The notes beneath the pieces are model-generated. The model saw only the letters and a program-made list of their open reading frames with translations. It did not search any database and was not told the origin of the DNA. Positions 30,607 to 39,032 of a stretch of DNA of 64,000 nucleotides are shown here, one piece after another. Position numbers and translations under genes: made by a program. The stretch spans positions 98,501-162,500 of the forward strand of contig WBZZ01004788.1 in the NCBI GenBank assembly GCA_019918135.1. Reading direction: 5' to 3'. The stretch is from Paulinella micropora. Taxonomy: Eukaryota; Cercozoa; Imbricatea; Euglyphida; Paulinellidae. The first letter of the stretch is position 1. Each line of letters begins with the position of its first letter.

Positions 30607-33533
30607 ATGGCCATGCTCGTAGCCGCCAAGGCGGACAAACGCCGCACTAGTAGTACTTCGGAGCTAAATCTGCGGCGTAAATTAGGAGAGCTGGCGCGTC
30701 GACACAAGAACGTACAAATTCTGACAACCGAGCCAGTTTACCTCGGAGACTTTGCAGATCTATGTAATCTAAAGAGGCCCCTCTCCTTGTTTGAAGCGCG
30801 CAAATGGGCCCGCGCCAATCGCGGGCATCCCCTTTTGGCAGCGTACTTCGCGCCGGGGGGCGTCCGGGCACATGTTGACCATATAGTGCCAAGGCGCTGG
30901 GGAGGCCTTGACCACGCGCGCAACTATATGTTAATGCCAGATGTTGTGAACGCAAGCTTCCGAGAATTCGTTGATAACGAGAAGCTGGCCTACATAGGAA
31001 GCGTGGCGACGCGCAAGGCGGCAGCCTTTTGCAGGTATGTTCGAGAACACATGAGCAAGTGTAGTCTATTTCGCGACATGCCCGAGCTGCCCGTGGCTGG
31101 CTTGCACGTCACTTCGCACACAGCGCGTTGGCAGCCAGTGCGCGCTAGCTCTTCTCCGCCTACCGCAGAATGCGTAGACTGCGAGGGCAAGATGACAGCT
31201 GCACCAAGTGACCACGCAGGGGCACAAGCTTTTCAGGAAGCATTGCCTGAAGAAGAAGCAAGCCCCGCAGGGGGGAGGGGAGAGGAGGGTAACCTCCAGG
31301 AACCCCAAAGTGCAATCGGTGCCTGGCTGAACCCTGAGACCAGCGAGTTTGGCATCGACGAAGAGAGGCGCCTGTGGGGAGCCCTGCGGTCTAAGCCCAG
31401 CGAGCTCGGCGTTCTCGGAGAGCCTGAGCTCGCCCAGGCCAAGGGCTTGCTGGAGCAAAGCCCGAGCGAGGAAAACGAGAGGCTTGCCGTGGAGCTGTTG
31501 CGCCTTGCACCGGCGCTCTGGCACGCAGAGGCTCTGTACCTCCTGGCCGGCTGTGTATCGGCGGGCCGAGGCGTGCGCTACGGCAACCCGGTGCTCGCCT
31601 TTTTGTTGTACGCGTGTGCCGTTGAGTTGGCAGAGCGCCGCGCCCAGCGCTCTTCATTTTACCTGGACAGCCTGTGGCAAGCGGTGAAATATTTGGAAAG
31701 GCCTGACGCCAAGGTAAGCTTTGTCGAATTCAAGGTCAGCAGTAACCCCGGTTTTTATTTCAAGCAACTCTTTGGCCTGATGCACAGACTGGAGCCCCAG
31801 CACCAGCAGCAGCTCCTAGAACGCAGCAGTCAAGCACCTCTTACCTCTCTGCTGTCCAAGCTTGCGTGGCGGGAGATGTGGCCCAGCCAGAGCGAATTTG
31901 ACATTAAGCCTATGCAGCTCAGCGTCCGCATGCAGCGTTTTGCGCTGTCGATCAAGGGCAGAGAAATGGTAAAGTTAGAAGACTGCCAGGAGGAAATTAG
32001 AGCTTTTTTTTGCCTCGCGCCAACCAAGTACTTCTGGTTTGACCTCCGCGACGTACTAGCCCGCTGGTGGCCGGCGCGGACCGATCTGCACCTAGCAGTG
32101 CGTTTCTGTACTCCTAGAGAGGTCCTGGTTGGCCCCCCGGTTCCTGTCGAGCGCACGGAGCTGATCAAGCTGCGGCAGCTGCGCCAAGAATACAAGCAGC
32201 AGGGCCTCGAACTTATACCACCTGAATGGGGTGCACGTCACAAAAAAAAGCCAGACATTTTCAAGTTTTGGGAACAACACTGCGCTGAACCAACCGACGC
32301 GGAATGTTTACAGCGTCTGCTTTTGCGTAGCCCCACGCCCTCGCTCGGCTCTGTGCCACAAGTGCCCGAGTGGCTAGCAGGAGTGATCCGCGGCTGCTTT
32401 CAGGCACGCGACGGAGATTTCTTTGTAAGTTGGCTCGCGCGACGGTTTAGAGCCTTTCGGGGCCTGCAGCAGCAGCAAGATCTTTCCTTGCAGGAGCGCC
32501 CTCGCAGCCGTGGCTTGGCCTGCAGGGCCGAGTCACCCCTTGGCTCAAACAGCTCCTCAGGTCCTTTTGTCTGGCCTTGGGGGATCAACACGTGGTCGTC
32601 CTGCGGGATGTCAAGCTTGAACCGCACAAACTGGCAGAGCTGCAGCAAGGGCTGCTGGTTGTAATCGACGGTTGCAGTCGGCAAAGAAATATAGGGCAAG
32701 AGCTCCGGGAGCTGCTCCAGGTACTCCGTTCCGACCTCAAGGTACCCGGCTTTGGCTGGGGTGACATTTTCTTGCGCAATCGGATCCAAGTCTTGATCTT
32801 GCCCAACGACGACGGTCAACCTTTGTGGACCGCAAGCCAGTTGCAGGGGTTGGGAGTAGCTGCTACAAGCCTACGGCTCAGCGAGGCTGTCTGCGCCAAC
32901 GACAATGACAATGAAGAACAGCAGCAGCAGATCATCCCCTCGCCTCAGGAACTTGGCCATTTCCTAGAGACAATTGCGCTGCCCGTTGATGACAGCGGCC
33001 CGACGGCGGATGTGGAGGATGCCTACAAAAGGTTCTCGCCCTTCTTGAGACGCGCCATTGCCTTGAAAACAAGACTACCTTGTAAGAAAAGGCGATCCGA
33101 GTTAAAAGTTCCCCATGTCCATGCGCTCCAGCAAGGCCCAAACAAGGGAAAGTTTATTATAAGGCTCCAGGATCTGGTGGAAAGTTTTGAAAACTTTCTG
33201 TGCCTGGCCAAGGGTGAGTTGAACAAGTCGGCCCGAGAGCAGTTTCTGGCTTGCTTCAAAAAAGAATTTCCCCTAGTCGACTTGAACAAGCCATATGCTA
33301 TGAGCATGTACTCTTCTCTTGGGAAGAATGGCCCGAAAAAGCAGGGCTTATTTTTCCCCTACACAAAGAATGACCTCCTTCCCTCTAACTTGCTGCCAGG
33401 ACAAAGCAGCAAGACGTCGCTCAGACAAAAGGCAGACAAAGAAAGGCTTAAACGAGGGCGTGACCAGGAGGGAGAAGCAAGAAAGCAAACAGAAAAGAAA
33501 CGCAAACTAGAAAAATCCGCGGCTGGCTCTTAG
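30607..33533 (+). pseudogene. Large HNH / Sel1-like / AAA-like family protein, one frameshift (locus A)
   Basis: Start at ATG 30607 (MAMLVAAKADKRRTSSTSEL), avoiding upstream near-cognate codons. Residues 60-145 form an HNH-type nuclease domain: HVDHIVPRRWGGLDHARNY (89-107) with the His-Asp-His core and the downstream Asn. An acidic linker follows, then a Sel1-like repeat (EALYLLAGCVSAGRGVRYGN), a region shared with the 58.4 kb paralogue (LTSLLSKLAWREMW, FDLRDVLARWWPAR), an AAA-like segment (GLLVVIDGCSRQ), the conserved C-terminal module (VPHVHALQQGPNKGKFIIRL) and a Lys/Arg-rich tail. The frame breaks at 32499-32501: CGCCCTCGCAG here versus CGCCCCTCACAG in the 38.9 kb copy, one C missing. Downstream matches the paralogues in the shifted frame. 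It is otherwise complete, so inactivation is recent or an artefact. Confidence 0.82.
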
Positions 33534-33680
33534 CTAACCCGGCGCCCAACGACGCGATCTCTTTAATCATTAAATGTAACAAAAACGGAAAATAGTACTT
33601 ATCTTTGTGGCAAAACTCTTTTGACTAGAAACAGGCCGGCTAAACTCGGGAGCGCGGAGCCCTGTTTACCTACATTGCGA

Positions 33681-34088
33681 ATGAATTCCGGAAGAACGAA
33701 GAGGTGTAGAAAACAGGTCCCCCATGTTTTCCCCATCTTCAGGGGAAAAAATAAGGGGTTCTATGCAATCCGACACCTTGATATTATTGCTAGTTTTGAA
33801 AGCTTCCTTGGCCTCGGTAGAGGAGAAATGGGAAAGGCGGGTGAAGAGAAGTTTTGGGCTAGCATGAAAGAACGTTTCCCGCGGTTGGACTTCGCAAGCA
33901 AGACCCAAACTATGTACTCCGCCCTTTTGGATTGCGGGGCCCCAGGCCAAAGGCCTTCTCTTTCCATACACAACGCGGTCAATCTGTATCCGCAGGCTAT
34001 CGGGGGGAGGCGAACAGGCACGGTCTTTTTTCATCTTCATCATTTGGGAGAGCAAGGGCGCGCTTCGCCGGTGTACCAAAGAATTTAA
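33681..34088 (+). pseudogene. Stand-alone copy of the family's C-terminal module
   Basis: From ATG 33681 the product begins MNSGRTKRCRKQVPHVFPIF and carries the module seen in the large family: GKNKGFYAIRHLDIIASFES, FLGLGRGEMGKAGEEKFWAS, ERFPRLDF. The expected KGLLFPYT motif is present but in the next frame (around 33950-33975), so one base is gained or lost in the GGGGCCCC run 33936-33943. Beyond that the frame runs into a RepC element. It lies 150 bp after locus A in the same direction. Either it is an independent one-module gene or a fragment of another family member. Confidence 0.65.
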
Positions 34089-34219
34089 TAAAAAGATCTC
34101 TGACAAAGTTTTGATCTTGGCGCTGAGGACTACGAAAGGGAGAGGGAAGGGGCAGGGCGCGCCAAGAAAGTGTAATTTCTTATTAAATCTCGACAAAATC
34201 GTACACTTGGCACTGAAAA
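34085..34219. repeat. Two RepC copies bordering family fragments
   Basis: AATAAAAAGATCTCTGAC with TTGGCGCTGAGGACTA, then CGCGCCAAGAAAGTGT with TTAAATCTCGAC and ACTTGGCACTGAAAAC. Homology of the next gene fragment to the 58.4 kb paralogue begins at 34220, exactly where RepC ends, so the element marks the truncation point. Confidence 0.75.
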
Positions 34220-35821
34220 CCTGTACGGTCGTGGGTATGTCTTACGGGTACGGTTCCCCTTCTGCTTAAGCAGATCCTACGCGCAGTTTGCCAGGCATTG
34301 GGCGATGAACACGTTTGATTTCTTCATGACGATGACGTGAACAAGCCGCCTTGCCTACAAGACGGCTTGCTGACCCTGATAGATGGTGTTTCTAGGCCTG
34401 CGCACACGGGTGGCCAACTCAAAGAACTCTTGGAATTCTTGTGCTTGGATCGAAGACAGCTCGCTAAAAAGACAGCCATTTACCAACGGAATCAAAGCCA
34501 GGTACTAGTGTTGCCAGCCGCTAGCGGGAAGCCACTGTGGTCGGCGGAACAGCTCGTGCGGCTTGGAGTCTCCACGGCTATGCCCCTAAGGCTTGCTGTT
34601 GTCGCACCGCCTGCCTTGACAGAGGTACCTGCGCCGCAGGCGCTCGTTCGGCATTTGCTCGCCGTTGCGCCCGCCAACCCGCGCCTGACTAGCTTGGACC
34701 TTCCCGGCGGATTAGGGGGTTGGGGGCCGGACTTTTGCAGGTCCGTCGTCATGCAAGACAGTTTACCAAGTTCGATTGAACTCAGAGGAACAGCGCCCTA
34801 CCGAGTTCTCTGCCTTTTACAAGGCAAACACAAGGGGATGTTTGCCATGCGACCCCAGGATCTCGTGGCTAGCTTTGCGCAGAGCCTGGGGCTTTGCCAG
34901 GAGGAAATGACCCAAGCTGCCACAGAGTGCTTTTGGCGACGTTTGCAAGCGACGTTTCCGAGGGTTAATCTGGCCCATAAAGGCAAGCAAAATATGTATG
35001 ACGAGAACGGAAAGCCTACAAAAGGCTTGTTGTTCCCTTATACAGCACATGAGCTGTTACCCCAGCTAGGCGGCGAGACGCCTCTTAGGAAGGAGCGGAA
35101 GAAGAAAGAAAAGCAAAAAAAGAAAAAAGATTCAACAAAGCCTGAAGCGCCAAGGAGCGACAAGGAGGTGCAGCGCGGAGGCAAGACAGACAAGACAAAG
35201 TCGAAACGGGTGCCCGGCCTGGAAGAAGAAGAAGCAGGACGAAGAAAAAAAAAGAAACGCAGACGAGAGAAATCTGTGGCAGGGCACCACGGAGCAGCAG
35301 AAACAACAATACGCGAGCAGAGCCTTGTGCCCCCCTCGGACTTGCACAGCTGGGAAGAACAAGACATATTCCATCCGGCGGGCAAATGCGTTCTTCAAGC
35401 GATCCTTACCAGAATGAACGCGCTTTACCAAGAGTCAGAGGTTAGAGTCACGCCAGTCTATCTGGGCTTTGTCGAGCCGCTCAAGAATGTTAAGTGATAC
35501 ATGTCGCGCGATCAAGTGCGACAATGGGTGAAGGAGAACAGAAAGCACCACTCGCTGCGGGACTATTTCGACGCCGAGGGGCGGCGCAAATTGGCTTGGC
35601 ACGTGGATCATATCATACCCGTCTCTGTTGGGGGACTAGACCACCCTCGCAACTACGCCATCATGCCCCAGGTGTTTAACGCCGAGTTCAGCGGCTGGTG
35701 GACAGCCGCCAAGGCTCGGTATATCTCCACGATGGCCGCACGCAAGGCACTCTTGTTTGCGAGGTACGTCCGAAAGAAGACCCTCCGCGACACAAATTTA
35801 GATGACCTGGAGCCCTGGTGA
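34220..35821 (+). pseudogene. 5'-truncated family member with a C-terminal HNH domain (locus C)
   Basis: Homology to the 58.4 kb protein starts at 34220 (PVRSWVCLTGTVPLLLKQIL) without any start codon, directly after RepC. The frame meets TGA at 34316-34318, exactly where the paralogue has Trp (GDEHVWVL). It then runs open through the AAA-like part, the C-terminal module (GKHKGMFAMRPQDLV, KGLLFPYTAHELL), a Lys/Arg-rich tail and a new segment VTPVYLGFVEPLKNVK. A second TGA (35495-35497) follows, after which the same frame continues as an HNH domain: HVDHIIPVSVGGLDHPRNY and MAARKALLFARYVRKK, colinear with the N-terminus of locus A, residue for residue across the TGA. The HNH domain is C-terminal here but N-terminal in locus A. 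This copy cannot encode a full protein without readthrough. Confidence 0.8.
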
Positions 35822-35899
35822 AGAAAAAAGCCGGCAGGGCTAGAACTAGGGGATTCTTTTTGTGCCTTTAGACGACCCTTTTGTTCTTTCGATTAAAAA

Positions 35900-36260
35900 T
35901 CACATTTTTTTGAAATCACTGTTTGTGGATCGCAAACTGTAAAGGATTGTAGTGTTGGGGTCCAATGGATGGGTGGTGCCGGCTTTGCTAGCTGTTTCGG
36001 CCGTATCACATAACACCCGCAAAAAAAAGCAGGGAAGGCCAATTTCCTTTTTCACATATTCACAGGCTGGTCGCCGGAACGTGTTGCACACGCAAACAAG
36101 GGACGGGGGTAGGCCGGGGGGGGGGGGGGAGGGAGGGAAACGGGGGCGGGGGGAACGGATTTGACCTTGCGCACGATGGTCGAGTCATGGCTTCCGACAG
36201 GGCGCCATCGGGGGCTGTGAGGCCCTTGTCCACCTGGTACATTGACCGCAGCTCCAGGGG
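35900..36260. repeat. Intergenic stretch with RepB fragment
   Basis: GCACACGCAAACAAGGGACG (RepB spacer), a G run and GACCTTGCGCACGATGGTCG (one RepB arm and interior) lie at 36085-36245. From 35822 to 36060 there is AT-rich sequence after the HNH gene and no supportable ORF. Confidence 0.7.
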
Positions 36261-36985
36261 GCTACAAAAAAATAAATACGGAGCACAGGCTCGGGTGGGC
36301 CTAGCACGGCTCGGACGGCCCCAAGCTGCGCCCCAGCGCTGTGTCGCACTCTCACACTCCTAGGGATCTAAGGCTCCATTTTCACTTTTTTCCCCCCGAG
36401 GGTGTTTCCTTAGGACCGTTCCCTCTCCCCCCCCCCCCCCCGCCCCCTCCCCCTTTTTTTCACAGGACAGTGGGGGAGGGGGGAGAGAAGGGGGCGGGGG
36501 GATAGAAAGGGAGGGAGAGAAAAATGGGACGTATTCCCCCGGGGAACTCCTCGAGGGGCAATTTAGAGCCTTAGGTCCTTAGTAGCGTGAGAGCGCGGCT
36601 TTGGGTGGCAGAGCACAGGCTCGGTGGGGCCTAGCACGGCTCGGACGGCTCAAGTTGCGTCTAAGAAAAGACTGAGCACAGTTAGTCTTGGCCTTGCACA
36701 AAGTCGAGTCTTTCCCTCCTCTATACACGCTTCTTTCTCTCTCTCTCTCTCTCTCTGTCTCTCTGTATTCTCTCCTCCAAATGTTCACAGGAAAAAGGAG
36801 GAGAGGAGGGGGGGGACAGATAAACTCAACTGTGTGCAAATCACAAGGCGAGCCGTGCTCGGTTTTTTTCTCTGCACAGCCTAAGCCGTCCGATCCGTAT
36901 TTGGCCAAACCCAGGCCGTGCCCCAGAGCTTGGTCGCACTCTCAATTTTGCTAAAGATCTAAGGCTCTAATTTCCCGTTCTAAAA
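36255..36985. repeat. RepF: element with inverted ends, about 430 bp, plus a partial copy
   Basis: The segment 36555-36985 begins CAATTTAGAGCCTTAGGTCC and ends with GATCTAAGGCTCTAATTTCC, which are inverted repeats of each other. Next to the arms are GTGAGAGCGCGGC and its counterpart CGCACTCTCA. A second, degenerate copy spans about 36275-36400. The interior carries a (CT)n microsatellite at 36728-36760 and C and G runs. No gene is present. Confidence 0.65.
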
Positions 36986-37800
36986 TGTGTCCTCGCCCTT
37001 CCTTTGTTTTTCTTTCCACCTTAACCCTTTGCCAGTGCTGTAGGGGGGGGGGGGGGCAAGGCCTGAGCAAGCTAGCGCCGGTTGTAAAATTTAGTAGAAG
37101 CATTTTTGCAAAAGGTGCTGACGTGCCGTAAGGAGAAATAAACAAATGTCACCTGACACGAGACTTTGGCTGGATAATTGCATTTAGAGGAAATGATGAA
37201 ACATATGTATTTTATTCGTAAGAACAAGCCGTTGGTACGGTTTTGCTACGTCTATCCTGCACGATCCGCCGCCGGCCAAAGACTGCTTGGACAATAGTGG
37301 GCAAGACAGCGTAGACAAGTGTACACACTGCCGCGCTTATAAGGCCCAAGAAAGGCGCGACGTGTGGTCAATGTTGATTTTTTCTTTAATAATGCATTTT
37401 AACAGCCGCTTACACAAGGTCTCGCGCCACGCACATGGTACAGTGCAAAACATTAAATTTTTGCCTTCGGCCTCGCTCAGCCACTCCATCGTCGTAGCCC
37501 ACCATTTTTGAACAGGGTAGCGAATGGTGCCAAGCTCAGCAGAGTGAGAATTCTGAAACTTGGTGTAAGAAACTTACCTACCAAGGGTTTGAGCACATGT
37601 CAAAATTTGAGAAATAAACGTCCCCCCGAAGCCTTCTGTCGGCAATGGAAATACACTAGGCGGTCGTTGTAATGAAATATTTGGGCTACCAGTCGTCGAA
37701 GCTTGCCCTTGGGGGGGGGGGGGGGAGAGGGAGAGAGGCAAGAAGAGGAGAAGGGGGGGGGGGTTGTTGGGGAAGGTAAGGTGCAGGAGTTGTGAGTGAG
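36986..37800. other. No supportable gene
   Basis: G runs occur at 37040-37056, 37710-37724 and 37750-37765 and the remainder is mixed-composition sequence. A 74-codon frame at 37287-37511 has no recognisable features. G runs at 37808-37825 precede the 3' end of the leftward family fragment. Confidence 0.4.
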
Positions 37801-37921
37801 TGGGCAGTGGGGGGGGGGAGGGGGAAGACTCCCGACTAAAATCAGATATGTAATGAAATCAAGCGCACTGTACGACGCTAATTCAGTGCGCCTCTTGCCG
37901 TTTTTGCCTTTTTGCCTTGCG

Positions 37922-38876
37922 TCACTCTTCCCTGTCCTCTCTGTCGCGTTTTGGGGGCAGCTGAGAGAGGAGTTCTTCTTTTGTATATGGGAACAATAAG
38001 CCCTGCTTTTTCGGCGCCTTCTTCCCAAGAGAAGAGTACATGTTCTGAGCATAAGGCTTTTGCAAATTGATTCTCGGAAATTCTTCTTTGAAACAAGCCA
38101 GAAATTGCTCCCGGGCCGACTTGTTCAATTCATCCTTGGCTAAGCCCAAGAAGCTTTCAAAGCTTGCCGCCAAATCCTGTAGCCTGATAACAAACTTTCC
38201 TTTGTTCGGACCTTGCCCGAGCACATAAACATGCGGGACCTTGGTCTTGGCTCGCCTTTTTTTACAGGGTAATTTTCTTTTTAAGGCAACCCTGCGCCTA
38301 AACTTTGCTGAGAATCTTTTGTATGCATCCCTAACCTTGGCCTCCGGGGCGCTATCATCATCAGGGACCGCCACCGCTTCTAGGAATAGACCGGTTTCTC
38401 GAGGCGAGGGTGCGCCTTGCTGCTGCCATTCATTGTTGTCGGAGACAGCCTTGCTAAGCCTTACTAAATAGGCTTGTAGCAGCTACCCCCAGGCCTTGCA
38501 ACTGGCTTGCGGTCCACAGAGATTCGCCTTCGTCGTTGAGCAAAACAAGGACTTGGCTTCGGTTTGGCAAACAAATGTCACCCCAGCCATAGCCTGGTAT
38601 CTTGAGGTCGGAACAAAGCATCTGCAGCAACTCCCGGAGCTCTTCCCCGGATTGACCCCGACGGCTGCAGCCATCTATTACAATTAGCAGCCTTTGCTGA
38701 GTTTCCGCTAGCTTGTGCGGCCCTATCTTGACATCGCGCAGGACGACCACGTGTTGATCCCCCAAGGCCAGACAAAAAGACCTTAGAAGCTGTTTCAGCC
38801 ACGGGGTGACCCGGCCTTGCAGGCAAAGCCACGACTGTGAGGGGCGCTTCTGCGAAGAAGAGACTTGCTGCTGCAA
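37922..38876 (-). pseudogene. 5'-truncated family fragment (locus D)
   Basis: Reading leftward from about 38890, this copy starts in the middle of the family protein (SQSWLCLQGRVTPWLKQLLR), continues through the AAA-like part (RLLIVIDGCSRR) and stops at 38454 after GVAATSLFSKA. Relative to locus A it has a 7-base insertion at about 38460-38470. The next frame resumes immediately (RLSKAVSDNNEW) and encodes the C-terminal module: VPHVYVLGQGPNKGKFVIRL, SFESFLGLAKDELNKSAREQ and KQGLLFPYTKEELL. The N-terminal HNH and Sel1-like parts are absent. It is closer to locus A than to the 58.4 kb copy. This non-homopolymer lesion argues for true decay. Confidence 0.82.
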
Positions 38877-39032
38877 GGCCCGAAACTAGAAGAGGCGTTT
38901 TATTTTTCTGGATTTAATCAAACCACAGATTCAAGAAATGTGAATTTTGCCGCTCCTGACCCAGTGTGTGACCTTTCCCCAACTCTTTTATAAAAAGAAC
39001 CACTATCCAAGCGATGGAGGGTAGCCACAGAG

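Noticed and set aside
30607..33533. Assignment of the HNH gene as a homing endonuclease in an intron or intein
   Set aside because: No interrupted host gene or splice signals flank it, and the HNH is fused to a large protein with other domains.
29172..35497. Reassignment of TGA to a sense codon
   Set aside because: Intact genes ending at 2866, 6371 and 52876 use TGA as their stop; the internal TGAs fit mutation or error better, although readthrough is listed as a test.
37287..37511. 74-codon ORF with a CTHC motif
   Set aside because: Single short Cys pair, no homologous copy preserving the frame, no start context.
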